Assembly: GCA_029237695.1 (NCBI GenBank)
Contig: CM055275.1
Location: forward strand, 5,633,131 to 5,697,130
DNA length: 64,000 bases
From: Conchocele bisecta
Lineage: Eukaryota > Mollusca > Bivalvia > Lucinida > Thyasiridae
Direction: 5' to 3'
A program made the translations under genes and the position numbers. Numbering within the stretch: the first letter of the stretch is position 1; each line of letters begins with the position of its first letter. Below the pieces are notes generated by a model. It was not told the DNA's origin. It was given only the letters and a program-made list of their open reading frames with translations, and searched no databases. Positions 8,908-18,518 of this stretch are shown one piece after another.

Positions 8908-9556
8908 GCATGCGGTGGGAATTACACACAGGTGTTCAGAAACGTTGATTACATGTCACGATTAACGCATGCGGTGGGAAATACACACAGGTGTTCAGAA
9001 ACGTTGATTACATGTCACGATTAACGCATGCGGTGGGAAATACACACAGGTGTTCAGAAACGTTGATTACATGTCACGATTAACGCATGCGGTGGGAAAT
9101 ACACACAGGTGTTCAGAAACGTTGATTACATGTCACGATTAACGCATGCGGTGGGAAATACACACAGGTGTTCAGAAACGTTGATTACATGTCACGATTA
9201 ACGCATGCGGTGGGAAGTACACACAGGTGTTCAGAAACGTTGATTACATGTCACGATTAACGCATGCGGTGGGAAATACACACTGGTGTTTAGAAACGTT
9301 GATTACATGTCACGGTTAACGCATGCGGTGGGAAATACACACAGGTGTTTAGAAACGTTGATTATATGTCACGATTAACGCATGTGGTGGGAAATACACA
9401 CAGGTGTCCAGAAACGTTGATTACATGTCACGATTAACGCATGCGGTGGGAAATACACACAGGTGTTTAGAAACGTTGATTACATGTCACGATTAACGCA
9501 TGCGGTGGGAAATACACACAGGTGTTCAGAAACGTTGATTACATGTCACGATTAAC
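8908..9556 (+). repeat. Tandem array, 11 units of exactly 59 bp
   Basis: The unit starts GCATGCGGTGGGAAATACAC and continues CAGGTGTTCAGAAACGTTGA...CACGATTAAC. Unit starts fall at 8908, 8967, 9026 and so on in steps of 59; the twelfth start at 9557 breaks off after GCATGCGGTT. Units differ by single substitutions only, so amplification is recent. The unit is a stretch of the family N terminal region (GTTCAGAAACGTTGA ... GATTAACGCA). Confidence 0.95.
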
Positions 9557-9569
9557 GCATGCGGTTATG

Positions 9570-9852
9570 TACAGTGGGGTCAGCGTGTAAGTGCACACAC
9601 GAACGAACACGACAGGTTGGTTCGCTACCCACCCAAAGTGTATGTTGTTACCACTCAGTTGAACCGTCTCGCCGAGACGGTTCAACTGAGTGGTAACAAC
9701 ATACACTTTTGATGCGAAATGAGAAAAATGTAGAAAAATATTTAAACAAATTTTATACATGAAATACAGTGGGGTCAGCGTTCCAACCTGTCGTGTTCGT
9801 TCGCGTTCCAACCTGTCGTGTCGTGTTCGTGTGGAACGCTGACCCCACTGTA
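9570..9852. mobile_element. Chimeric family C element carrying the A3 hairpin, TA-flanked
   Basis: The left end CAGTGGGGTCAGCGTGTAAG...GACAGGTTGG and right end GGAACGCTGACCCCACTG are family C. Between them sits the hairpin GTATGTTGTTACCACTCAGT...GAACCGTCTCGCCGAGACGG with its mirror, the same core as module A3 of family A (for example 46224-46293). The right C arm contains TTCCAACCTGTCGTG twice. Inserted at TA in the family N sequence, which resumes as TACAGGCAGCTGCAGACAATC at 9853. Confidence 0.88.
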
Positions 9853-9894
9853 TACAGGCAGCTGCAGACAATCAATTCGCTGGCCAATAGTTGT

Positions 9895-10395
9895 GTTTGT
9901 TTCTTTATTGAGGTTTAACGGTCTATCAACAGCTAATGTCAATTAAGGCCGGCCCGGTCAATGGGTTTAGTACTAAATCCCATATATTACCTGTACATGA
10001 TCAAGTACATGTACAAATGGGGGGATCCCAAAATCAGAACTGAATATTTACAATAAAAACACTATATGTATCCCGTGAAAACAGTGCGTATGTGCCGTGA
10101 AACATTTTTGATATCCTGTTAATACGACCTAATCACTGCGTATGCATATGTGTGGTGGCTGGGGTTATTTTTATTGCATTTTAAAGCCGTTTGTAGGTGT
10201 TGACGGGATAAATAGAATAGTAGGTTAGTGCCGTGAATGGGAAAAATATCTCGCGCTGCACGGAAACGGGATGTGCTCGGCAGAGTCTCGCCCATCCCGC
10301 TTCCTAAGCCTTGCCAGATATGTTTTCCCATTCACGGCACTAACCTACTATTCTCTATATTCAGCCCTGAAATCAGAATAATCCTGATCTGATGC
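9895..10395 (-). mobile_element. Family Y element interrupted by family A
   Basis: Left part includes TTTAACGGTCTATCAACAGC and CAGAACTGAATATTTACA; right part TTCAGCCCTGAAATCAGAATAA. Joined, these follow the Y order seen at 24432-24700. Family A lies between at an AT-rich TA site. Confidence 0.7.
10069..10359 (+). mobile_element. Family A, modules A1-A2, inserted in Y
   Basis: Module A1 runs from TATCCCGTGAAAACAG to TGTTGACGGGATA; module A2 from ATAGAATAGTAGGTTAGTGC to ACCTACTATTCTCTATA, folding at GGGATGTGCTCGGCAGAGTC. This copy has the long A1 form with CGACCTAATCACTGCGTATG. Confidence 0.9.
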
Positions 10396-10484
10396 CAGAT
10401 GCATTGCCAATAGATGTTCAAAAATGTTGGTAAACTGGGCAAGATTAATGAATGCCGTGGGCCATACAGGCAGGCTCAGACAAT
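10396..10484 (+). mobile_element. Family N right-end fragment
   Basis: TTGCCAATAGATGTTCAAAAATGTTGGTAAACTGGGCAAGATTAA-type sequence and GGCAGGCTCAGACAAT, as at 8850-8900. Confidence 0.65.
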
Positions 10485-11071
10485 GTCTATGGTAGCTACA
10501 ATAATTCGCCTCCGATTTGTTATCTACGGCTACAATTTGATCAATTCAAAACATGTGAGCAACCGAAGTGCATACACAAAATATACAGTTTACTAAATTT
10601 TGACCTGTATGCAACATGTATGTAGGTCAAAATTTAGTAAACTGTATAGTTTCTACCTTTAAACAAATACTCTTTTGTGTAGAACTAGTAAATTGCAAAA
10701 AATAATAGAACAAACAAATCATTCTCCCATGGAAGTCATCTTTTCTCTAGTTTTTGTTCAACATTCAACATAACGAAATGAAGCTTTCAAATTTACAACA
10801 TATACATGTAAATGTCAGATAAACACTTTGAAAGGGTATGCAAATGTCAGATAACACATTTAAAGGGTAAAACAACCAACTTCTGCCTCTGTATGTTCTT
10901 TATTAATAATTTATTGATACAGCTTTGAAAGTTTTATATCGCTAACATATCAAACTTTCCGGATAACCGATTGCAAAAATCACTCTTCCACGTGTTACAT
11001 TAAAGAGATGGGGTTAAATTGCTACCCTCGCGACACGTATGGAGCGGATAGCAATTTTGTTTCTATGTCTA
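10485..11071 (+). mobile_element. Family O element with a private 5' hairpin
   Basis: Starts near GCTACAATAATTCGCCTCCG and ends GGATAGCAATTTTGTTTC. It has no long terminal inverted repeat; near the right end TTGCTACCCTCGCG...GGATAGCAAT forms a subterminal hairpin. Uniquely in this copy TACAGTTTACTAAATTTTGA is present both inverted (10578) and direct (10625), giving a hairpin (10577-10649) where other copies have a single arm. Confidence 0.82.
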
Positions 11072-11160
11072 TAGGTGTTCAGAAACGGTTATTTGGGAAA
11101 GATTAATGCAGGTTCAAAAACTCTAGTTTCATGTTTCTTGATTGCGAGCTGGCATTGCCA
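11072..11160 (+). mobile_element. Family N fragment
   Basis: GTGTTCAGAAACGGTT... GAAAGATTAATGCAGG and TTGATTGCGAGCTGGCATTGCC are N right-half blocks in altered order. Confidence 0.55.
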
Positions 11161-11163
11161 ATT

Positions 11164-11406
11164 TATCCTGTCAACACAGTGTGTATGTGCCGTGAAACAC
11201 GGTGCCGTGAAACATTTTTGATATCCAGTCAATAATATTTTTGCATTTTACAGCAATTTGTAGGTGTTGACGGGATAAATAGAACAGTAGGTTAGTGCCG
11301 TGAATGGGAACAAATATCTGGCTCGGCAGAGCCTCGCCCATCCCGTTTCCTGAGCCTTACCAGATATGTTTTCCCATTCACGGCACTAACCTACTATTCT
11401 CTATAT
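11164..11406 (+). mobile_element. Family A, modules A1-A2
   Basis: Short A1 form (TATCCTGTCAACACAG to GTGTTGACGGGATA) with the internal doublet GCCGTGAAACACGGTGCCGTGA, then A2 ending ACCTACTATTCTCTATAT. Confidence 0.9.
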
Positions 11407-11657
11407 ATGCTCAAAAGACGCAGTTAATATGAACAAGATTAACACAGGAATTCGTGTAATTGTATCAGTATTATACTGTTTACACGAACTGCAGAATTAC
11501 TTCAAAATAGACAAAATAAAGCCGAGGCACATGTAAAACATCTTGTTGGTATCTCCAGAAATATGGAAACATAATTACTTACATCGACTGAGAACACGGC
11601 GTTTGCGTTCTAGAACCAGCTTAGAACTAGAAGTATCTCAAAACAAACTTATGTTTC

Positions 11658-12098
11658 TACGGAGCCCCGCAGGGGACGTATAATTCTTTTTTATTAATTC
11701 GTTTCCATGGAATAACAGTTTGTTCCCACGAAATAACAATTCATTCCCTCAATTTAACAATTCATTCCCACGGTATAACAATTCGTTCCCTCAATTTAAC
11801 AATTCGTTACCACGAATTAACAATTGGTTCCCTCGAATTAACAATTCGTTCCCACGAATTGTGTTGGCACCCAGCTGCGCGCGCTACACATTTAATCTAC
11901 TTTGAAGCTTTTTGATGTTATTTCGAGGGAACGAAATGTTATTTCCTGGGGACAAATTGTTAAATCGAAGGAACGAATTGTTATATCGTGGGAACGAATT
12001 GTTAAATCGAGGGAACGAATGGTTTAATTGAGGGAACGAATTGTTATGTCGATGGGAACGAATTAATAAAAAAATCCATGTCCCTACGGGGCTCCGTA
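11658..12098. mobile_element. Family K element with 21-bp variable-unit array
   Basis: Ends TACGGAGCCCCGCAGGGGAC and the inverse TCCCTACGGGGCTCCGTA. The core consists of 21-bp units AATTCGTTCCCACGAATTAAC in which the eight bases after TTCC vary (CACGAAAT, CTCAATTT, CACGGTAT, CACGAATT, CTCGAATT). Units read forward in the left half and inverted in the right half, separated here by a unique spacer at about 11862-11925. The open frames reading NSFPRNN repeats come from these units and are not genes. Confidence 0.9.
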
Positions 12099-12148
12099 AG
12101 TTTCCGTGGCGTCTTTCATAACACATCGTCAATCGTCATTCGTGACTG

Positions 12149-12399
12149 TTAACCCTTTGAACAAGAAAGCCCTCTATAGCGGTTGATGCAAACAGTGCAG
12201 ATCCAGATGAGCCGGCTCGTAGCGAGCTGTCTCAACAGGATCTGTACTTTTTTAAAGTAATTTTCATATTTTTTAGAACAAAAACAAAATACCCGTTTTT
12301 CATAAATGGGCTAATCTGAAAATCATTTTGTGGTGATTGGATTAGTTGCAACATTAACATATCAACATCTATTCCAGTTACTTAGGGGTGAAAGGTTAA
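12149..12399 (+). mobile_element. Family G MITE, full length
   Basis: TTAACCCTTTGAACAAGAAA to GGGGTGAAAGGTTAA; hairpin GAGCCGGCTCGTAGCGAGCT intact. Same orientation as the 3.6-kb copy. Confidence 0.88.
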
Positions 12400-12768
12400 A
12401 ACTGCATTCTGGTACATGCATAGTTAAGTACTTGACCAACACGTAAGTTCTATAAAGGCAGTTTCAAAATACATGTGTAAGTAACGATGAAGGGCGAACG
12501 AAAGGTGCTCAAATTAACAACTAGAATATTTACAGGTTGTATTTATAGATATATTAACGCAATACATATAGAGCATTATTATACATCATTATAATAATGG
12601 ACACTTGTAAATAATTATGTATCTTTCTCATAAGATATATTATCTCGTTGCTAAAACTCGGATCTTCTTATCGAGACCGTATAAATGACTTCTCGCACTA
12701 TAGATATAGTGCATTTGAGAAATAATAAAATAGAAATTTTATTTCTTATTAAAATACGGGATATGGGA
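12400..12768. other. No recognisable feature
   Basis: AT-rich spacer between G and P with no repeat match I can recognise; GTATAAATGACTTCTCGCACTATAGATATAGTGCATTTGAG contains only a small hairpin (CACTATAGATATAGTG, 12697-12712). Confidence 0.5.
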
Positions 12769-13310
12769 CTACTGTCTGTTCCACGTTTTTCTGCCGACGA
12801 ACTTTTGGCTATTAAACACATTAAATCTACAACATTTAAATGTAAGTACTTTTTCACCAATAACAAAAAATCACCCTCCCCAATTTTGTTGATGAAATTC
12901 CATCAAATATTGATTTTATAGCGAAAAAAACGATTTTCCTTTCTGAGGGAATTTAACATGGGGGAAAAAGAAGAGGAAGCAGTGAGGTAGGAGTCAAAAA
13001 AGGAAAAAAAAACGAAATTGGCTCCGAAAGTTAGATTTTGAAAATCGATCCACAAATAAAAAAATATTAAACAAAATCTATGTTTAACCCCCATGTTAAA
13101 GTCCCATAGAAAATTCATTTTTCGGCAATAAAATCAATATTTGATGGAATTTCATCAAATAAAACAATTTAGGGAGGGTGACATTTTTGTTATTGATGAA
13201 CAACTACTTACATTTAAATATCTTTTAGATTTAATGTGTTTAATAGCCAAAAGTTCGTAGGCACAAAAACGTGGAATAGACACTGAGTAGGCACAGACAC
13301 TGAGTAGTGT
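12769..13310. mobile_element. Family P foldback element
   Basis: Long inverted arms of about 170 bases. Left: ACTGTCTGTTCCACGTTTTT, ATTAAACACATTAAATC, TCACCCTCCCCAA, GAAATTCCATCAAATATTGA. Right: the inverse in reverse order (TTTGATGGAATTTCATCAAA at 13140, GGGAGGGTGACATTTTTGTT at 13171). The middle carries GGGGGAAAAAGAAGAGGAAG. Confidence 0.85.
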
Positions 13311-13325
13311 AGCTTTTTACAAAAT

Positions 13326-13725
13326 GGCACATTCTAGTAGCCTGATAACGATCCATATTGCTTGTAAGTGGAACCTCTCTAAACCGGACACCCTGGGACG
13401 TCCGTCCCAGGGTGTCCGGTTTAGAGAGGTTCCACTGTGAAACAGGCAGATATTAATTCAAGTCACGCGTGAGTGGTTTGTGATCATGAACGGACATTAA
13501 CATCGGAGACACATGTAAAGGGCAATGCAACGTACCAAAATTAAGCACAACTAACATGTCTTTGTGTCAGGTTTAGTGAGGTTCCACTGTATGAAGCATG
13601 TCAGATGTTTCATTGATGGAACGGCAAACAGTGCGGATGCACAGGCCGATCTGGATCTACACTGGTCGCAAAACCAACTTGAATAAGCCTCATTTCTCCA
13701 GGCACAGAAACATATTATCCAAGCG
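13326..13725 (+). mobile_element. Family E element split by a D insertion
   Basis: Left part GTAGCCTGATAACGATCCAT...GCTTG, right part GAAGCATGTCAGATGTTTCATT...GATCTGGATCTACACTGGTC. Rejoined at the TA these give the uninterrupted E order seen at 15961-16030. E copies hold the hairpin GTGCAGATCC...GGATCTACAC. Confidence 0.85.
13367..13589. mobile_element. Family D element inserted in E at TA
   Basis: Begins AGTGGAACCTCTCTAAACCG (first C lost) as a complete short palindrome to 13439 (centre GGGACGTCCGTCCC), then the long-form interior (GGTTTGTGATCATGAACGGA) to GGTTCCACTG. TA at 13365-13366 and 13590-13591. Confidence 0.88.
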
Positions 13726-13969
13726 ACGACATCCCATGTATGTCTTCAAATATGTTTAAACATGTTAACATTATCATGAAAGCAGACTATTTCTAGCTGA
13801 ATAAGCGAACCAAAACGCACCGCCGATATGCAATGTAAACTGCACTTCCAGTAATGCAGAAAGCAGCATTCTAGCAGATTGCAGCAAACAGCTGAACATA
13901 TAACCCGAAAATTCTGTCTGTTACGCAGGGCGACTTACAGCCAGAACGCCGCACAAACGGAAACGGTAT

Positions 13970-14145
13970 GCCTCGGGGTGTCCGGTTTAGAGAAGTTCTA
14001 TTGCATTCCTGACGCATGTGTACTTCATTCAATACATGAATATGTGCTTTCCAAACATGAACAGCCATAAACTGTAAGAGAACTTCACGGTGGAATCCAG
14101 AAACCATGAATATTTTGATGTGTCCGAGCTAGAGATGTTTTGCTG
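13970..14145. mobile_element. Degenerate family D element
   Basis: GGGGTGTCCGGTTTAGAGAAGTTCTATTGCA at 13976 and a weak inverse TGTGTCCGAGCTAGAGATGT at 14119 suggest an old D copy. The interior is not recognisable. Confidence 0.45.
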
Positions 14146-14150
14146 TACTT

Positions 14151-14308
14151 GCCTGTCGTGCTTGAAATCGAGCAGTTTGATTGGCTGAGCCTGAGCTGTG
14201 TCACAGCTCAGGCTCAGCCAATCAAATTGCGCGATTGCGAAATGGCATTGCCAATAAAAGTTGAGAAACGTTATTATTATGGGCAGGATTAACGCAGGCG
14301 ATTGTGTA
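14151..14308 (+). mobile_element. Family N palindromic element
   Basis: Hairpin TTGATTGGCTGAGCCTGAGC with its mirror (14170-14229, centre TGTGTCACA), then GATTGCGAAATGGCATTGCC and the end GGATTAACGCAGGCGATTGTGTA. Confidence 0.85.
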
Positions 14309-14321
14309 GAAACACACAATA

Positions 14322-14735
14322 GTAGCCAGGGCTCCAGATAAGGAATTAGTAATTGAGTATTGTCACTCCATCATTTCTGAAGCAATTGGGTATTTCAAAA
14401 TTGTAATTGTGTAAAATAGAATCACACTGCTGTTTACTGTTAACACATCAGCAGACCGCACATATTGAATAGTTTGCTTCTAAATGAAAACACATCTTGG
14501 TATTTCATTAGAATTGTCTCCTTGGAGACAATTCTAATGAAATACCCAGATGTGTTTTCATGGAAAAATAAGAAAATATGCTATATTTGTGGTCTGTTCA
14601 TTGTTTTCTGTAGCATGGTAAAGATACCAGACATTTTTCATTACTTTTTGATACTCACTACTTCTGATTTCAATTGGGTTTTTGGCAATTTTAATTCGGT
14701 ATTTACGCAAATACGCAGCTTATCTGAGGCTCTTG
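14322..14735. mobile_element. Inverted-repeat element with a perfect central hairpin
   Basis: Outer ends GGGCTCCAGATAAGG and TTATCTGAGGCTC are inverted. At 14483-14561 a hairpin of ATGAAAACACATCTTGGTAT...GAATTGTCTCC and its inverse folds with almost no loop (CTCCTTGGAG) and only one or two mismatches. Single copy in this window. Confidence 0.75.
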
Positions 14736-14855
14736 TAGCATATGTGTGTGCGTAGAAAAATAAAATAGTTTACGACGATATTCATTTGGCATAGCAATAG
14801 TGGGCGTACGGACAAAAGTCCGTAATACATTACGTATGCTGTTTATTGTCACATG

Positions 14856-15040
14856 GATGGGTTGTGGCCTAGTGGTTAGAGGACCTGACAAATAATCCGG
14901 AGGTTGTGGGTTCAAAGCTCGCCTAGGGCATCACCGATACCTTAATAGTATTTCCATCCCACTGGTCTGTCGGATGAGACTTTAAACTGTGGTCCCGTCT
15001 CTATATGACATTATCTGTTGCTGTGACGTTAAACCCTTTC
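14856..15040 (+). mobile_element. tRNA-derived SINE
   Basis: The head has an A box (TGGCCTAGTGGTTAGAGG) and B box (GGGTTCAAAGCTC) at tRNA spacing, so RNA polymerase III transcription is expected for the intact family. The tail has CCACTGGTCTGTCGGATGAGACTTTAAACTGTGGTCCCGTCTC-type sequence (GGATGAGAC, GGTCCCGTCTC), similar in character to the conserved tails of metazoan SINEs. It is not a functional tRNA: the acceptor ends do not pair. Confidence 0.75.
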
Positions 15041-15300
15041 ACTTGTCACTTTCGTACTGCATACACTAGTTAGACATCTATATGTGTCAATATGGCATAC
15101 TTCCTGAGTGCCAACTTGATTTGAGGGAACAAACAGCTGGTAAGTCAATCTAAAAGTTTCACGACGAAGGTGACCGAATTTCAGACTTCTTTGTCATTTT
15201 TGTGTGTTTCAGAAACGTATAAAATGGGTGTGGTCGGCAACATATCACTGTGTACATGTAGGGTCGGCTAGCCTGCACCACGACTTTATTTTAGGTCCTC
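15041..15300. other. No recognisable feature
   Basis: Spacer between a SINE and a J element with no match. Confidence 0.4.
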
Positions 15301-15796
15301 TTAAAGGTATATTCCCGCTCAGTAGGATATAATATAGGGACAGATAATGTTGTATATTCTATAGATATGACATTTTCTGGCAAACTAAACATTCATTGAC
15401 CATTAGCTCACGTATTGATTGGCATTAGTATGCATTTTATATCAGACGTAAATGTCTACACTGATATTAGGGGCGATAACTGTGTTTCCTTAAACTGTTA
15501 ACGGGCATTACTATTTATTATCTGTATTTATTTTCTAGTGTGCAATGATCATAGTTTATAATCTGTGAAAAATATTATTGTTTTCAGGTGACACATTTAA
15601 ATAGCATAAATAATTAAAACATATAATTTGCATATGAAAATAGCCTGATACCACCGCGAGTTACTATCAGTAAAATATATAATATGTATAGCGGGCACTC
15701 GTGATTTTTAGAACTAGTGGAATAGTGACACAATTATACACTTATTTAATTCCTATAAAGAACATTTTGTGCCTACTGAGTGGGCATGTACCTTTA
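15301..15796 (+). mobile_element. Family J element, about 496 bp, TTAA ends
   Basis: TTAAAGGTATATTCCCGCTC to GTGGGCATGTACCTTTAA. Terminal inverted repeat AGGTACATGCCCACTCAGTA inside TTAA. The interior has GCGATAACTGTGTTTCCTTA and CATTTGCATATGAAAATAGC on the way to GGAATAGTGACACAATTATA. No coding. Confidence 0.88.
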
Positions 15797-15924
15797 ATAA
15801 TACATGTACATGTAGTAGAATGTGCGAAAACGCCGGGTGGTAATAAATGCTTTTATAAGTGGTTGTATGACCTAGTTGCACTCTATCATCATTATCTGGC
15901 TGTAAAAGTAAGAAGGGGGTGCAT

Positions 15925-16215
15925 GGGATTTGTGATCACTCTGGCTCCTGATCAAATAGCACACTCATGTAGCCTGATAACGATCTGTATTGCTTGTTAG
16001 AAACATGACCGGGTGTTACATTGACGGAATAGTGAACGGTGCAGTTCCTGATCAGACGGTGCGGATGCAATCAATATTGCTTGTTGGATGCATAACAGGA
16101 GTTTTATTGAATGGATGGCGGACAGTGCAGATCCAGATCAGCCTGTGCAGATCCAGATCAGCCTGTGCATACGCACAGGCTGATCTGGATCTGCACAGTC
16201 CGCCAAACACATATG
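15925..16215 (+). mobile_element. Family E element with duplicated hairpin arm
   Basis: GTAGCCTGATAACGATCTGT, GTTACATTGACGGAATAGTG and two successive hairpin regions. At 16126-16200 the arm CAGATCCAGATCAGCCTGTG occurs twice in tandem before one inverted arm GCACAGGCTGATCTGGATCT. Confidence 0.85.
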
Positions 16216-16379
16216 CGCCACTCCACAAATCGCAACCGCTATATATTTATGTATTTTCTGGGCTTTACGTATGCATTCCTTTCTATTTTATGGAGGCTGG
16301 CCTATTTCCACGGCTCAGGCATTCCGTCATGTTACGTTAGCAGACCCACGGGACCATCAATAAGGTTCACAAATATACG

Positions 16380-16610
16380 TGGCTGGGGCTTATGGGTTTC
16401 GCAACCAGTGCAAATCCGGATCTGTTTTTACTACATTTACGGCTGGGACTGAACACATGCGGGTTATGGGTTGTGTTTTCAGTGTAGATCTGAACTGCAC
16501 TGTTCGCCATTCCATCAGTGAATCACACGTCATGCATCTAACAACGAACCAATATAGATTGCTATCAGATTACCAGAGTGTGGTATTTCAATACGCTGGT
16601 CTCAAATCAA
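16380..16610 (-). mobile_element. Family E element, inverted
   Basis: GGGGCTTATGGGTTTCGCAA and CGCCATTCCATCAGTGAATC are the reverse complement of E right and middle blocks. Together with 15925-16215 it makes a loose head-to-head pair. Confidence 0.75.
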
Positions 16611-16641
16611 ATAAGCCCCTTTTCACCACAAGAACTAAACG

Positions 16642-16794
16642 TAGCCGGATTAGCACAGTAGGTAGAACATCGGACTGCGGATCGGGAGACCCCGGGTTCC
16701 ATTCCCACAGCGCCGATTCGGCGTTTCCTTGGGCAAGACAACTTCGTGCTAGCCTATCGACTTACATAGTCGGTCCAGACATGCAAGGTGTATA
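16642..16794 (+). mobile_element. tRNA(Arg)-like SINE, second family
   Basis: Head 16643-16713 folds as a tRNA: A box TAGCACAGTAGGTAG, anticodon loop CTGCGGA (GCG), B box GGGTTCCATTCCC. The body contains TTTCCTTGGGCAAGACA, a motif of the kind shared by SINE tails across metazoa (from memory), then CATAGTCGGTCCAGACATGC. An A element is inserted in or abuts the tail. The tail segment reappears, amplified, at 17133-17280. Confidence 0.8.
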
Positions 16795-17045
16795 AATAGA
16801 GAATAGTAGGTTAGTGCCGTGAATGGGAAAACATATCTGGCAAGGCTCAGGAAACGGGATGGGTGAGGCTCTTCCGAGCACATCCCGTTTCCGTGCCGCG
16901 CCAGATATTGTTTCCCATTCACGGCACTAACCTACTATTCTATTTATCCCGTTAACACCTAAAAATGGCTTTAAAATGCAAAAAATAGTATTGACTGGAT
17001 ATCAAAAATGTTTCACGGCACATACGCACTGTGTTGATCGGAATA
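16795..17045 (-). mobile_element. Family A, modules A2-A1 (inverted)
   Basis: ATAGAGAATAGTAGGTTAGT...CTACTATTCTATTTATCCCG...ACTGTGTTGATCGG. A2 hairpin complete; A1 ends diverged. Confidence 0.9.
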
Positions 17046-17051
17046 AATACA

Positions 17052-17341
17052 TTAATTATACCTAAAAGTATCAATAAGTAGGAAAAGATCAGTTGGGAAA
17101 AAAATGTTTACTTCCTGTTAGAACAAAATACAGTATTGTGTTCTAACAGGGAGTACATGCAAATAGTCGGTTCAGACATGCAATGTGATTGAACAAGTAT
17201 TGTGTTCTAACAGGGAGTACATGCAAATAGTCGGTTCAGACATGCAATGTGATTGAACAAGTATTGTGTTCTAACAGGGAGGAAACAAAAAATGTTCTAC
17301 TGATTGTTTCCCACTTATTGATACGTTTAGGTATATTTAAT
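17052..17341. mobile_element. TIR element containing an amplified SINE tail
   Basis: Ends TTAATTATACCTAAAAGTAT(CAATAAGTAGGAAA) and the inverse ending AGGTATATTTAA are about 34-bp inverted repeats. Inside, a 64-bp unit (AGTATTGTGTTCTAACAGGG...CATGCAATGTGATTGAACA) is present twice plus a partial copy (17133-17280). The unit includes AATAGTCGGTTCAGACATGC, almost identical to the SINE tail at 16767-16790. Confidence 0.8.
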
Positions 17342-17394
17342 GTATTTATAGACCTTGGTACGTGACTTCAACCTGTGTGCTGTCGGAAAATAAA

Positions 17395-17712
17395 ATTCAG
17401 TAAGCCCGTTTTCTCAAGTGACATCCACGACAAAAATAGATTGTTACCCTCTAATAGCTTCACCAGGTAATATAACAATTTAACGGCTGAGTCATCATAC
17501 TCAAATTAAACAAACGGGCCAACGGTCATTGGCCTGTCTTTTTTGGGCTTAAATGCCCGGGTTTGGAAGGTCCTCGAGCCAATTCCTACTCTTAAATATA
17601 AGATAAAAAAAAATAAAAAAAATAATGATAATAATCATACGCACTCACGCTCAGCTCTTGTCACGGTCTGACATACCGGCATTGTGCAATAGGTGAATGA
17701 AAATTGATGCCA
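17395..17712 (+). repeat. Family X block
   Basis: 17513-17600 has GGGCCAACGGTCATTGGCCT and TAAATGCCCGGGTTTGGAAG (two stems), then a poly-A/AATAAT stretch and 17640-17690 GTCTGACATACCGGCATTGTGCAATAGG. The two parts occur in the opposite order at 58806-59045, and the first part alone at 47466-47545. Confidence 0.7.
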
Positions 17713-17960
17713 TTAACCCTTTCACCCCTAAGTAACTGAATGGGCTGCGATATGTTAATTTTGCAAACCAATCCAATCATCGCAAAATGATTTTCAGACT
17801 ATTCCATTTATAAAAAGGGGGTATTTGTTGTTCTGAAAAAATATGAAAATTGCTTTCAAACAGTGCAGATCCTGATGAGACGGCTCGTTACGAGCCGGCT
17901 CATCTGGATCTGCACTGTTTGCATAAACCGATATAGCGGGCTTCGGGTTCAAAGGGTTAA
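17713..17960 (-). mobile_element. Family G MITE, full length, inverted
   Basis: TTAACCCTTTCACCCCTAAG to GGGTTCAAAGGGTTAA. Its right end abuts a truncated H element at that element's TTAA. Confidence 0.88.
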
Positions 17961-18228
17961 ACACACATGACGTTCATCGTCGTCGCTATAGACCGGCAAC
18001 AATTGCGACAAAATGAGTATTATTAATTTTAACGCCATCTTTGCTTATTTACATTATTTACATGAGAAAATGCAGTGTACATATAAGTAATAAAACTATA
18101 GGCTGTTGCGTTTACTGTGGTTTCAAATACTTTTGTCTGTTTAAAGGACTCCTCGCAAACTGTAAACAGATCAAATGTATTATGCACCCCAGTAAACGCA
18201 ACAGCCCATGTTCTATTGCCTGATAAAA
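17961..18228 (+). mobile_element. Family H element, 5' truncated at a G insertion
   Basis: CATGACGTTCATCGTCG, CAATTGCGACAAAATGAGTA, CATATAAGTAATAAAACTAT, then hairpin GGCTGTTGCGTTTACTGTGG...CAGTAAACGCAACAGCC. The left boundary is identical to that of the H fragment at 24316. Confidence 0.82.
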
Positions 18229-18518
18229 CTGCACGTACGTAATACATATATATAAAAGCCAATGGCTGACCGAAAGGAAATGCAGTCGAATGTCTGAAAA
18301 CGGTCACAACATCACCCTCCTTACAACAGCCAGCCAATGTTTTGGTTTCAATATTGGATATGTTTAACCAGGCTACAACAACACCCGCCCTAAAACAATC
18401 ATTATGTTGTTTCTATTTTGGGATATGTTTACCATTCCTACATCATCCTTCAAATGACAGCCGATTATCAACGATCTCTTGACGCAATAAAACTGCACTG
18501 GCAATGATTGCTTTTTTC
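18229..18518. other. No recognisable feature
   Basis: Spacer before the large foldback T; no match seen. Confidence 0.4.

Noticed and set aside
8908..9556. CRISPR-like regular array
   Set aside because: Units are contiguous and near-identical with no variable spacers, and the context is eukaryotic; it is a minisatellite.
16643..16713. Functional tRNA-Arg gene
   Set aside because: Acceptor stem does not close, no terminator-like T run follows, and a SINE-type tail continues.
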